From Cardiocondyla obscurior (Eukaryota; Arthropoda; Insecta; Hymenoptera; Formicidae), in contig NC_091868.1 of assembly GCF_019399895.1 (NCBI RefSeq), positions 8,371,593-8,435,592 of the forward strand: DNA of 64,000 bases, in the 5' to 3' direction. A program made the translations under genes and the position numbers. The notes under the pieces are model-generated. The model ran no database searches. It had not been told where the DNA came from and was given only the letters and a program-made list of their open reading frames with translations. Positions within the stretch are counted from its first letter, which is position 1, and every line of letters begins with the position of its first letter. This document shows, piece after piece, positions 1-11,669 of this stretch.

Positions 1-99
1 AAACGCATTAAAAAAAAAAAAAAAAATTTTTTAAATATGTTACTAAATATCGATTTAGTTTATATTTTTTTTTACGAAATTTTTGCGTTATTTCTGCAG

Positions 100-802
100 G
101 GACATCACGAATCGGAACATATTCCTTTAACTACAGAGATCGCGCAGCCTGCGGAAAAGCCGATCGCAGCCACGGAAGTGTCTGTAACGCGGCCGAAAGT
201 GCATCATACTAAGAAAACTCATAAGACACCGGCAACTACGAATACCGATTACGACGACGATGACGAAGACGAAACGGACGAGGAAGACGATGAACCAGCC
301 GCACCGTTCGTGCCTTTTAAGAGCAACAGGCGTCGTCAAAAATATCCTCACCTGAACAACTTTTTCCCTATGGTCTTCAGCTTCCCGAGATTGGCCACTC
401 GCGCCGGGTCTTCAGGGTCTCTTCCTGGTACCATCACTGCCATTGCAAACAGCTACTCCACAGGAAAAGGCGGAGTCGCCAGCTCAGTAGCCACTGCCTA
501 CGGCGGTTCACCTACCGGGTAAGTTTATATTAATTAACCTGTTTACCTTCTTTATAAGAAAATTAATTACAACATCAATTAATGTACTCAATTAATTAAA
601 ACACTCCTTCGTTAAATTATTAAAAATAACCTGGACGCATTAAATTTAATTTAATTTCTCTTTTAAGAGTAATCGCTATAAAAAAAAGAAATATATAAAA
701 ATAAATTTATAAAACCTAAGACATTTTTATATGTATTTCTTTTTTTTTTTTTTTATTTTTTTCGTTAGGAAGAAACGACGCATACAGCCATATAAGGAAT
801 GA
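100..802 (+). CDS. 3' part of a secreted acidic, Gly/Ser-rich protein gene (5' end outside window)
   Basis: Two exons are visible: 100-518 and 769-802, joined by a GTAAGT donor and a TTCGTTAG acceptor. The first exon opens after a TTTCTGCAG acceptor in phase 0 and reads GHHESEHIPLTTE. It continues with a Lys/Thr stretch, a DYDDDDEDETDEEDDE acidic block, a basic RRRQK segment and a Ser/Gly/Ala-rich tail (AIANSYSTGKGGVASSVATAYGG). The last exon adds KKRRIQPYKE and a TGA. An in-frame ATG at 37 precedes a hydrophobic stretch, but it lies in the T-rich run before the acceptor, so I read it as intron; the real signal peptide is probably upstream. The Ala/Asn/Ser tail and the split final Gly codon resemble the next gene (3229-4370), so the two may be diverged tandem paralogs. 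Function unknown. Confidence 0.62.
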
Positions 803-3149
803 TTCCTAAAGCAATCCAAGTTATCAGAGAGTCGAAAACTGAATGCCCGGAGACCTCTAAAATGAAGATACAATCATGCATGTTAGTCATGTAGAAATAC
901 TCGAGAAAATACAAGCTTCAGAAATGTATGATATAGCACCAAATGTTAATATAAAGGTATAATCCAAAGCCGAGACACATTTATTATTGACGTGCACTCT
1001 AAAAACTATCCGCGACCAATTACGTATTGCATTTTTAATTCTCATGCAAAATAGAGTGCATTATTAGTCGTCTGTAATATAAATTAATGATTAAAAAAAA
1101 AAAAAAAAAAAGTAGTTATACGTATATAACAAATAGTGACACATGCGATGGATTAGAATATGTAATTAAATTACGCATTTTGACATTTTCCTCTTTACCA
1201 CATTTAGCCGCAAATTTATGTGTATAGCTGATTAAAAAGTCGCCATAAACACAAATCCTCGACGTTAAAATAGCAATTTCTTGAATACGAGAATAAATTG
1301 AATAAAGTAATTTTCTGTTGCAATATTTAGTACATATAAATGTAGAATTAATTAAATAGTTTTTGTACTAATGGCGAAATTTTTTTTTTCCAATTTAATA
1401 AAGTATATAATTAAAAAGAACCACTAATTGACTAACTAATTTAATTTATATCAAAATAATTTTACGTAGAGAGCTTACATTAATTTAAGTGCAATGACGA
1501 GACTGGCTAATATATTTCAAAAAAAGAATTCTAAATCATTGAATTATTAAACGCTTTCGGAAAAAAATTATACTTTGCACTTATCAAAGAAATTATGTCT
1601 CTAAAGATTAAGATAGAAGCGTGTCTGGATATCTGTCTGGTCACCTTGCACTTTTCATGCAAGATTACAATCGTTCGTCTTCAAAAAAAGAATAATAATG
1701 TTGTGCATATAATATCCAGTTCCAAATTTAAGGGTGACGTAACCTTTAAAACAACTTTGTTGCGAATGTAAAGCAAAAAACGTTTAAATTTATTGTACGA
1801 ATATACTTTATCTTCTTAGCCCGAATAAATCTCTCGGATAAAAATACTTTCATGGTGATTCCCATGCGGCAAGTGACGAAATACACATAACACGAACGAA
1901 AATTTGTATCAATTATGATTAATATGCTAATGGTTTCACTCCACGTTAGAACGGAATAGTAATGGGAATTCCCATTCGGTAATGAGTTTTCACAGTGCAT
2001 GCTAATTGAACAGTTGCCTGAAATAAACTTGTACGAGGTTTACATACGTCGGCTGATTTTTTTTTTCTTTTTCTTATTTCGCCTAGATAAAAAAACGCGA
2101 CCAAGTTATGTGATTTGTTTAATTAATTGTAAAACAGAAAAAAATTGTGTTAATAGTAATAATGGGTTAACAGAGTATGCCGACGGGAATTCCAAAGTGT
2201 ATTTCGTTCATCGACCTAAGACTGTAAAGTCCCGAGAAAAATCAAGGCCACTAATTGACTGTTAATGTATGTTTCTTAGGCAACCAAGATTTCACGGTTC
2301 TTTAAGCTAGTCAGCTATTCCAGTATTCGAGTATAATTAACGTTGGACAATGAATGTGATCTGAAGGTGATTATATGCGACGACAAGTCCGAGAAATGGT
2401 GTTTTGAATACGCAGTTGTGCAACTGCGAAATGTAAGAAGCTTAAAGATGGGAAGGGTCAATAATTATAAACGTGTTTTCACCTCCGAATCCCGGATGCT
2501 GGATTTTGTAACATCGCTTATCTTCTGTTAATGTCGATCTTTCTAAATATAGAAGTATAATGAAACGTCCGAAAATAATGCGGATAATTAAGTATTAATA
2601 AGATTCCTAAAATAGACGTCTATTCCTTCGTACGAATTTTTCACAATTGTAGTCGCGTCAATCATTGAACTCTCTTCATCAAGTTCATCAATTTCTCATT
2701 TGCTTCATTAAAAAAAAAAAGAAAAAAAAAAATTTGAATAAAAACTTTATTTATTCACCCTCTTTACTTTGACGATTCTAACACAACTAATCGTTTTTCG
2801 AGACTCTGCTATTCAAAAATAAAATCGCACAATCATCTTCATCAGAGGTTCCCACATTTTACGACTGACTTGCGTTCGGGAACCAATGAGAAGGACGATT
2901 TATCAAGTGATATTGAAGACTGCTGGATCGATCATCCGCTCAGACTTGTCACGAAATGGCGTTTTTTTTAAAATGAGCAGGAAGTCCCAGGGACACCAGC
3001 GGCGCATCATCGGCTTCACAACGACGATGGAAAGGCTCGCTTGTTTGTGGTAATGGTATGCGGCCGATTCGACGCGGCCGAAACTACTCGTTTTGTATCT
3101 GCGTAAACGCTCGGCGTCGGGATATCCCAGAATCCGAACTGGTCCCTGG
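803..3149. other. AT-rich intergenic DNA
   Basis: I see no exon chain here. Short open frames at 1999-2265 and 2343-2531 lack splice support, signal peptides or recognisable motifs. A 16-bp perfect palindrome (AATGGGAATTCCCATT) lies at 1961-1976. The last roughly 300 bp become GC-richer as the promoter of the following gene is approached. Confidence 0.6.
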
Positions 3150-3157
3150 TATATAAA
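3150..3157 (+). promoter_or_regulatory. TATA box of the Gly/His-rich protein gene
   Basis: TATATAAA followed about 33 bp downstream by an initiator-like TCATTT (from about 3183), with the ATG at 3229. This spacing is typical of a focused RNA polymerase II core promoter and gives a 5' leader of about 45 nt. Confidence 0.75.
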
Positions 3158-3228
3158 GACTGCCTGGCCGATTTTCTCGTCGTCATTTAGTACCGAATAT
3201 CCTTGGCAGTACGGTCGCTATCAGCAAA

Positions 3229-4370
3229 ATGTCAAAGATTGTGATTTTCTTGCTCGTTACGCTCGTCGCAATTGCGGCAGCGTTCCCAGCCGCACCGCAA
3301 CTTCGAGGTAAAGACGAAAACGGTCGCGAAAGTGTTGTGAGAGATGAAATTTTGGCATATAACTATATATTTTACCGGATTTGTATTGAGAATTTATAAG
3401 AGTCTAATTTTAATTTTTTTTTTTTTTTATACTTTGTGTTATTCCTTCTAAAATTCGGTTTTTTTTAATTAAATAAAAAATTCTTTTCAAATTATATTAT
3501 ACATATGCATGTGTTAATTTGTTACGTGTTCCTTTTTTCATTCAAGTTTGAAATCTATGATACTGATTTTAACAAACGTTGATAAAAAAAAAAAAAAGAA
3601 AAAGAAAAAAAACCGGTTTACTGTTTATAATATTAATATTCCAAACATTATTATTATGCAAATGCGCCACTTGATGTCAATATGCAGTGTTAAGAAATAT
3701 GTAAAACTACGAGATTGAAGAAACTTTCTAATAGTGTTCTAATGGCATTGAGGACCGTTCTGACAGTCGTAAATCGGAAGACTATTTTGAAAGCACTTGA
3801 CCGGTGAATTATTTCAGGAATATCATGTCTGAATTAATTAAATAATGACTCGAATCTAACGCTTCTCATTCAGATGACTCAAAAGTAGCCGAAGGAGTCG
3901 CGTCGGAATCTGCTCGTATTAAGCGTGGCTATGGCGGCGGCGGATTTGGTGGCGGATACGGACACGGTGGTTTTGGCGGACACGGTGGCTTCGGCGGACA
4001 CGGCGGTTATCACGGTCATCACGGTGGCTTCCATGGCCATCACGGTGGCTACGGCCACCGAGGAGGATACGGACACGGAGGATTTGGACACGGAGGTTTT
4101 GGACACGGAGGCTTTGGAAGAGGAGCGCACTATCCTTCTTTCGCGAGTAGTGCAGCTAACGCCGGATCTATAAGCACGCCATTCGGCAGTGGTTCCTTCG
4201 CTCAATCGTTTGCTAATTCTGGGTAAATATCGTTAATTGTTAACAGCACTTAAACACGTTAAAAGTGCGTCACCGGTGACGCACAAAGTGTCATCCTTTA
4301 GATTGCGTTAGTAAAGAAAAATTTATTTTTTATTTTTTTTTTTTACTATCTTGCGTATCTTTGCAGTTGA
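3229..4370 (+). CDS. Secreted Gly/His-rich repeat protein
   Basis: Exons 3229-3307, 3874-4222 and 4367-4370 give about 143 aa. Exon 1 encodes a classic signal peptide (MSKIVIFLLVTLVAIAAA) followed by FPAAPQLRG. Exon 2 has a short propeptide-like segment ending in a dibasic IKR site. It then carries about 60 residues of imperfect GHGGFG, GGYHGHH and GYGHGG repeats, and a Ser/Ala/Asn tail (SSAANAGSISTPFGSGSF). The donor splits a Gly codon (GG|GTAAAT); the next exon (4367-4403) completes it and stops immediately with TGA. Skipping that 37-nt exon to the acceptor at 4577 would end in GGFGR instead. Gly/His repeats occur in insect cuticle, silk and antimicrobial proteins and can bind metal ions; which applies here cannot be told. 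The TATA promoter and signal peptide make this a confident gene of unknown family. Confidence 0.82.
4265..4284. repeat. 20-bp perfect palindrome in an intron
   Basis: GTGCGTCACCGGTGACGCAC is fully self-complementary. It sits 42 bp inside the intron that follows the main exon of the Gly/His-rich gene and stands out by GC content from the AT-rich intron. It could be a dimeric transcription-factor site or a cruciform; function unknown. Confidence 0.9.
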
Positions 4371-4682
4371 TGGCGTCGTGAAGCGTAAACGGAATGATTA
4401 ACGGTAAGTGTTGGTCATTTAACGTGTTAAACATGTTGAGCAGGAATTTATTAAAGAAATTTTGCAGGTAGCTTTGAAAACGTAAAAAGGAAACTCCGCG
4501 TATATCTAACTTGTCATAATATACCTAATAAATTTGTTTATGAACGTGTGATTTATGCTAATGCTTTTTGATTGCAGTGGATTCGGAAGATGAAGGACTT
4601 GAAGTAACGCCCACCATAGAAAACGGATTCACGTGATACAATAATTGTGTAATATCACACGAATGTTCGTATCTTTACGCGA

Positions 4683-4688
4683 AATAAA
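4683..4688 (+). terminator. Polyadenylation signal of the Gly/His-rich gene
   Basis: AATAAA about 90 bp after the last splice acceptor of this gene, followed within about 20 bp by a second AATAAA in a T-rich setting. The last part of the transcript is therefore an untranslated exon. Confidence 0.6.
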
Positions 4689-5341
4689 TTTATTTTAATA
4701 AAATATAAGATTTGCCCACCCGATTAATCCCAAAATCTTTTAACACGATGTTACTTAATAAATTATTATTATTCATTAATCTCGCAAACTACAGATAACG
4801 CCGCAATTCAACGTGCCGTCGCGTTATGCAAATTTTAAATCCAACACGCGCGCGATAAGCGCCCGATACTTCCTCTTTTACCGGTCTATAATTAACGAGT
4901 AGCTCCAACAATCGATCGTAGGCTTTATTGCTTGATCCAATCGGTCGTCGAGTATCCTTGATCGCGAACCGTGTTCAATTTTAAGCGCGGAAACGTGACG
5001 TCCATTGGAAATGATCGTCATTCTGTGCGAATTCAAGAGCAGCGGCGTCAGACGTCAACTTTTTCCCATTTATAATTCGTTACGTTCCACAGGGAGAATA
5101 TTAATATTTTATAATAAAAAAATATACACTAATTCGATATTTACACGACAAAAATAATTTCAATAATCTACGCTGCAATCATATCTAATTACGACAAACA
5201 ATCGCGAGATCTATGCACCTGCATGACTACGCGCGCTCTCAAATGCACGGCGACAATGCTCGCGTATTTTTCGCCGGATGTTTCCGTCAGATGTTTTAGA
5301 AAACATCACATACGCAAATGCCTTTGTTCGCGCGCGATGTC

Positions 5342-5348
5342 TATAAAA
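5342..5348 (+). promoter_or_regulatory. TATA box of the 209-aa secreted protein gene
   Basis: TATAAAA, with an initiator-like TTCATTA about 28 bp downstream and the ATG at 5426. The arrangement and leader length match those of the other TATA promoters in this cluster. Confidence 0.7.
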
Positions 5349-5425
5349 CGGCTTCGTTCATTAGGCGAGCTCATTAAAGTATTTGTTAGTGAAGCGTGGA
5401 AGTATCTTTCGCAAGCAATCGCAAA

Positions 5426-6777
5426 ATGAGAAAAATCTTCGTAATCATATTCGTCACCTGCGCGATTACAGTAAGTTTCTAAAGGCAAAGTACTTCGAAT
5501 TTATTCGCAAATTAAAAATTATAAACCGTTTGTATTTCGTTTCACGAATATATCGCGTAATTTTGTTGCGTTGGATATTACAGAGTTAAAGCTTTAAGCG
5601 CGTTATTTACTGCCGAAGAAAACGATTTTACATTTAATAATTTTTAGCGACAAGCTAGAGACGTATGTATGTTATATGGTACTTTAAATATCTCTCGTCT
5701 CTTTGAATGTAATTCTCTTCCAGGCGCGGTGCCGTTCGGTCGCGCTTACGAACGAAGAGAACACAGGTAGGGCTTGGCTTGTATTAGAAATTAAATATCC
5801 TACGACAATCACCGACGAATTATTATAGGAATAATATATCGCTTAACACTTTCGAAGCAGGCGAAAAAAATTTCGTGAACACGCCAGAGCAATTAAAGAA
5901 ACTAATTACGTTGTACGAAGAAAATTTCGGCAGGCTCGTAAACTTCGTCTACAAAATGAGCAGAAACAAAGACAGCAATAAACAAGAGAATCAACATACC
6001 GTAATATAATTTAACTAATATTAATTAATTATACGTATATTATCCGTTCGCGTAATTTTTACGTTTAGACTGAAAATCAACGTTGCATTTTAGATACAAC
6101 TACTAAATCAGCTGAGCTCGTTTATCGCAGAGCTCGTCGAAGAGCAATCGAAGGTGAGAATTGTGCACACTTGGCTCGGCGACGAACTAAACTCAATTTC
6201 TTGCAGGCAATAAATAGCGATCTGTCGATGAAGATAAATGATATAAATAATATACAAGATTTAATTAATATAATAAAGGAGATTGATATCGTCTATCAAG
6301 ATGGCGAAATTACTGGCGAGCACGTTCGAATTAGTAAGTTAATCGAAAATTCTACTCGAATTATAACTCGAATTAAAGATTAATATTAATATTGATAATT
6401 CAATAAAATTTAAACGACGCGGAAATTATTACATACGTGTTTTACACAAAATTGAAGAGACAATGAGTATCTTAAAATGAATTCCAGAACGGGCCGCTGA
6501 AGGATACAAAAGTGCCGCGTCTTTCGCAACGGAGGAACGGATGACTAACGTGCTAATTGATATTCAACACCAAGTGGTGCAAATTCGAAAACATTTAGAC
6601 AAGTTGTGCAAGTAGGAAAGCCACAAAAACAAATATGAGAAATGCAGACGTCACCAACTAATTTATGACGAATCTTTAAATTTCAGAAAACACTATTCAA
6701 CGTCGGCGGCCAATTTCGAAGTAAATCCCGGTGATGACATTTTCTCCGACCAGCCGAAGAATGATGCGGCTATGTAA
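5426..6777 (+). CDS. Secreted helical protein, 209 aa, family not recognised
   Basis: Seven exons join with matching phases: 5426-5470, 5724-5766, 5861-6000, 6094-6153, 6207-6333, 6488-6611 and 6687-6777, for 210 codons including the stop. Exon 1 is exactly the signal peptide (MRKIFVIIFVTCAIT), with likely cleavage shortly after, in the ARCRS region. The mature part is charged and predicted helical, with leucine/isoleucine heptad-like stretches (EQLKKLITLYEENFGRLVNF, QLLNQLSSFIAELVEEQSK, INNIQDLINIIKEIDIVYQ, LIDIQHQVVQIRKHLDKLC). It ends in an acidic tail (NPGDDIFSDQPKNDAAM). Only three cysteines are present, so it is not a disulfide-rich toxin or a typical odorant-binding protein. Introns are 75-254 bp. 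It may be a coiled-coil or lipid/ligand-binding helical protein; that is inference only. Confidence 0.78.
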
Positions 6778-7012
6778 ATCAAACGCTATAAAAAAATACT
6801 TGACACGTATCAATATATTAAACGTCTGATGTAATTCGTGAGGACGGTAAATTTTAAGTGATTTAAAATACATAACACGTTGATTTTGTAATACGCTTGA
6901 AATCTTACAACGGTGCTTTAATTATCGGGTAGCGTTTCCGTATAATTGCGAATGTTATTACATTATATCTAGACGACGGTTAACGAGCTGATGAACAAAC
7001 ATGAACGATCGC

Positions 7013-7018
7013 AATAAA
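7013..7018 (+). terminator. Polyadenylation signal of the 209-aa protein gene
   Basis: AATAAA about 235 bp after the stop codon, followed by further AATAAA copies at about 7025-7035, so transcript ends may vary. The stretch between stop and signal is AT-rich 3' UTR. Confidence 0.5.
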
Positions 7019-7039
7019 ATTTTAAATAAAATAAATGTT

Positions 7040-9857
7040 GTTAATTTTATTTAAACTCTCTGATCCAGTCGAAATAATAATCTGTCGTATTAGGCACGAA
7101 ATATTTATACACTTGTGATGTACGAATCTGTTGCTAGATATCGTGTTAAAACGTTTTTCAGCTACGCTATCTGATACGTTTGGTCGATAAAACTTAGTCG
7201 CCGCTGACAACGGGACCCTTGTCGCGACAAAGCACTTCTTTGTCATTAATTGGTAAGTTTTTTCCTGATTTCTTTGAACCTGCCGATTATATTAAACGCA
7301 TATGACACAAGCAGCACGCGGTGAATTTCGTTTCAATAGTCTTCCACTAATATCTTTAATCATTGCATGATGAAGGAGATAAAAGCCACTGCCGAGGCTG
7401 CCACGCTTCCGAATGCAGCACATAGTGCACTTCGTCAATATAATTATCTTAATAATTATATTTCTTTTTCAATATTAACTTTTTAATTATTAATAAATTA
7501 AGTTAATGCTTATTTAAAAGTATTACCTTTCAACTCAACTAAGAATGTTAATCGTTAATATTTATATGTTAACAATATTTAAAATTCAGAAATAATGAAA
7601 TAAAATAAAAATGCCTTGATGATATAATATTTTCTTAAATAAATTAAATTAAATTAAATTATTTTAAATCTTATATAATTTCATAAAAGCTGAAAAATCC
7701 ATCATAGTGTTAATTATCAGCTGAATTGTTCCGATCAATATAGATTCGAGTACGGCTCGTATGCATGCTACGTCAATCACAAGTTAGAAATTAGAGAAGT
7801 TAAATTGAGATTCCGTAGGCACGGCGAACACGCGTGTCAATAATTATCGTTAGCACGATCTAATTTGAGGTGTTATCGTAGCTCGCATTTTATAACAGCT
7901 TCGACTTTCGTGAAATTGCATTCGTTCGTAAAATTACTTTATTAATTCGCGTAGAGTAAAAATAAATGGGAATCAAACGGAAATTTCGAGTCTATCGTAA
8001 TTTTAAACAAAACAGTTTTAATATAAAAAGTGGAAATTCACGTAAAGTGCCAGAAAAAATGAGTAGCACCGATGGAAAAAAATTCTGCTCAATATTAATT
8101 TCGGTTTTTTTTTCTTTTTTCTTTTTTTTTTAATGCAATTTCGTGTTATGAATTGTTCTCTTGCGTTTGCGGGAGCAATTTTCGAGACACATTGTTAAGA
8201 GTGATTGCTCGAAGATAAGACATGCATTATTCAAGATAATAATTCTCTTAGGGAATCTTGTATTTCGCTTTATTGCAACTCGCATGAACGGATCTCACGT
8301 TTAAAAGTAATTGAATAGTTCAAAAGTGGTCGAATACGTTTTATTAAACCACTGGGGATTGCTTTATTTCTTCTTCTAGACAAATTATCCGAGTGGAAAT
8401 TGATTCCAATCGCAACCTAATAATTAGCTAGCCAATTCGTAGTTCGTCTCGTGGCTTTCTAGCAAAATCGTTCGGCTGCGAGCCAGAAATGTTACACTCA
8501 AGACGTACTAGGTACGAGATAAATATTTCTAGCTGATAACGCCGACCACCGCGGTAATGTGAGTACGTGCGTGTGTTTACATCGGCCGGAATTTCTCGAG
8601 CTCTAAGTTCGCAAGGTGGAGGACGCGTGGACGGCGGGCGGCAAGAACCGGTTTGCCCGGCAAATTCGGCAGTCGAGCGACCGTTGCGTATGGTCAAGCT
8701 CACAACAGTAAAAAAGTACGCGACGAAAAAAGTTCAGATATCTATTTAGATACACGGTCCGCGCTGAACAGTTAAGAAATGTATTTAATCTGCGCGATCT
8801 AACCACTGGCTGCAAAATCGCTCGTGAAAACTTGGAAATCATGTTGCTTTTTAATTAAACGGAGATGCAAAATTGTGAGCTTCAGTAAAATAATTATACG
8901 CGAATAAAAAATGTGCTCGAATGTTTCCTCGATTTTACGCATCTTGCTCAGGCATACATTCACATCGTGCAAATCCTAAATAATGTGAAACTTGGCTTGT
9001 TTCAGACACAGTTATGTTTTCTGCCTAATGGGAAAAGTTTTCGCATTTTACCTTCGCAAAATGATTCCGTGACATGAACTTTTTAATGTTCAGCGTGCAA
9101 CAAATGTATATTTATTTCTACGCCATTAAAAGTAGAGTACAAAACATCACGGGCTTTGCATTAGAAATTTCAAATTATTTTTCCATTCCGTGCAAAGGGC
9201 ATTATCTTTCACCGTGCGTGTAGTTCAAATAATGCGCGCATAAAGATTCGATTTAAATTCATCGGAACTCGTGCCACGAAAACGCCGAAAGGGACGACGA
9301 ACCAACGAACGTTGCAATAAAATTACGCAAATGTGTTCATAAATAATAATAGTTCGATCGCGCAAGAGAGAGGCAATCTTTTGACGAGCAACTATTGGCC
9401 GTTTACAGTTTTCGGCTGAAAAAAAAAAAAAAAAAAAAAGAGCCATCGCGTCCTCGCCCCGTGAATTATTTCTTATCGATCAATCGACTTGAATGCCTAT
9501 TTCGGTCCGTAGTAACAGTTTCTGTGTGCCATACATTTTTTTTATCTACTTCTATTAAACAGATTTACATTTTTATTACAAAATGATTACCCCGATTTAA
9601 AATACAGACTCGTTCCGTTTGTTCATCTTCATCTATAATTCCCACTCAGAGCCCTTACTTTCGGATTAGCTTCTCTTCATTATGTCGCTTCGCATTTGTA
9701 ATTCAACATCTCGATATTTAATTTTTTCTATATTTTAAATATTATATTTTTTGTGACGTTAACGCGGAGTCCTGTATGTCTTTATATACTATTCATCGAT
9801 TTATTATTATACTACTTAAATTCCAATCAATTTGTACTTTTCAATCACTGAACAGAG
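7040..9857. other. Intergenic DNA upstream of the calaxin-like gene
   Basis: No exon chain with consistent frames was found on either strand. Short frames around 8428-8842 overlap on both strands in a locally GC-rich patch, the usual appearance of non-coding CpG-rich DNA. An A-run of about 19 nt lies at 9421-9439. A TATA-like GATAAAAG occurs at about 7379, but no signal-peptide exon follows it. Confidence 0.5.
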
Positions 9858-11284
9858 ATGTCTGAACGGCAAAGCGTCACGCCAACTGCGGGGTCGAAGC
9901 CGGGCGTCGGCGTCGGCGTCGGCGCCGACGCCGAGCGTCGAACAGGTATAAGCGTTCGTGCCGGCACGACGCTCATGAAGAGCGTTTCCATATTCCTGAC
10001 GAGCGGTCGTAAGGCGTCGGCGAATTCCAAACGGCAGATCTCCGCCGCGTCCGGCAAGGACGAGTCCTCAAGAAGAAGACGTCGCAGAAGGATGCCGGAG
10101 GGCGGAGGCGTCAGGAATTCCGCGTATATCGTTAAAGTGATAGAATCCCTTAAAAAAAAGACGAGATTCTCCAGGCGAGTTTATAGGAAACGCACGTACG
10201 CGATAGTCGCGATCATTTTTCGAATTTTGCCATCATTCAATTATTATTATTCACGACAAATAAAAGACAAATATAATTTTAATATGCACGAACCGAGGGA
10301 TAAAAAAAAAATTAGATAATTCGAAAGAATAATTTTCTTCACTGAGAATTAAAATTTATGATGGACGTTACCACAAGTTTAATCTTTTTTAATTCGCTCA
10401 GCAGGGTGGAACTGGATAATCTCTGTAAGCTGTATAAAAAATTAACTACCAATTCCAGTCAACAACAAGTTGGACGATCAATGTCTGCCGGTGGAAGGCC
10501 ACAATCGAGGCCAGCTATCGAGGTAATTGTGCGGCACGCAACGAAAGTTGACTACCGGTATATATTTGTACCAAAAAAAAAAATATATTTATATATGTCG
10601 ACCTATTTCGTTAATTATATTCAATTAACTGAAAATTATCTTAAATTTATACTGTCCAGAAAATCGACAGAGCTATTTTCCGAGAGCTCCTGCACAATAC
10701 GTTTCACGTGATCACGGAGGATATCCTGGTGGAGCGTTTATTTTGCTGTTGGGATCGAGAGATCGAGGGTGCTATCAGACTCGAGCCGTGGATCATGGGA
10801 CTCGATGTGTTCCTACGCGGCAGCCTGCGTGACAAAATTGCTTTCTGCTTCCACGTATACGATCTAAACAACGACGGCTACATCACGAAAGACGAGATCT
10901 TTCAATTGCTCAAGTAAAAATATTAAGATCTTATTAATTCCCATCGACGTGACTGCGTCCGCTTTACCTATAATCGCTATTTCCCGTAAAGTGATTTTTT
11001 CGAACTCGCTTCTTTTTTTAAATTAAATAAAAAACAAATTAAGTACACACCGATTCCGTAGAAACTGCCTGATGAAGCAGCCCGGTGAGGAAGATCCGGA
11101 CGAAGGAGTGAAGGATCTATCGGAGCTGGCGCTGAAGAAACTCGATGTCGACCACGACGGAAAAATATCGTTTAGAGACTACGAGACGGCGGTCAAGAAG
11201 GAACCACTGCTACTGGAAGCCTTCGGGCAGTGTTTGCCCACCGAAGAAACTTGCGCGAGCTTCTTAGCGAGTCTTCAACCATGA
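9858..11284 (+). CDS. EFCAB1: Calaxin-like EF-hand protein (EFCAB1 family)
   Basis: Exons 9858-10174, 10405-10522, 10660-10913 and 11062-11284 encode 303 aa. From about residue 94 the chain follows the calaxin/EFCAB1 family: FSRVELDNLCKLY, then LEPWIMGLDVFLRGSL, then LMKQPGEEDPDEGVKDL, then LLLEAFGQCLP. Calaxin binds outer-arm dynein in motile cilia and sperm flagella and makes it Ca2+-responsive. EF loop 1 (about 177-188, starting DREIEGAI) has Pro at position 12 and is probably dead. Loop 2 (213-224, DLNNDGYITKDE) is canonical. Loop 3 (258-269, DVDHDGKISFRD) has Asp at position 12. About 90 N-terminal residues, with a GVGVGVG run and an eight-Arg run, extend beyond the vertebrate start. Intron 1 appears to use a GC donor (CCAG|GCGAGT), which gives the family-matching junction. 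In an insect, expression is expected in testis and ciliated mechanosensory neurons. Confidence 0.9.
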
Positions 11285-11669
11285 AAACGGCACCGGTCCC
11301 GTTATAAATTATATTTCAAACGCGTTTCCGATAAGACATTTTTTTACGGCCGATCGATTAATAATCGTGTCGTTTCTTCCTTCGAGAAACCTCCTTATCG
11401 TTACTAATATCATTTATCAATAGGTGCAATTGCGATACGCGCCGCTATTCTAGAAATAGGTCAACCCGATTGAATATTTGTACGTGTGTAATTGAGCAGA
11501 AAATATACGAGTTGCCATAATGTGACATTGAAGTTTGATGTGGTGCGCAAATGAAAATGTGATACGTTAAGAGCCGTCATTAAAATCAGACAACGTCCAA
11601 AGTGTTGAATGTTAATTTACGATCATATTTAAAGCGGCTGCTTTCAGACCCGTCGAAGTAAATGGTAAA

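Noticed and set aside
37..99. In-frame ATG and hydrophobic stretch before the first exon, resembling a signal peptide
   Set aside because: It lies in a T-rich run ending in a CTGCAG acceptor and is very AT-rich, as intron DNA here is; the following exon starts in phase at 100.
2343..2531. 62-codon plus-strand frame
   Set aside because: No splice sites, signal peptide or motif; length is within chance.
3879..4205. Minus-strand and second plus-frame open frames over the Gly/His-rich exon
   Set aside because: Shadows of the repeated GGN/CAY codons of the real exon.
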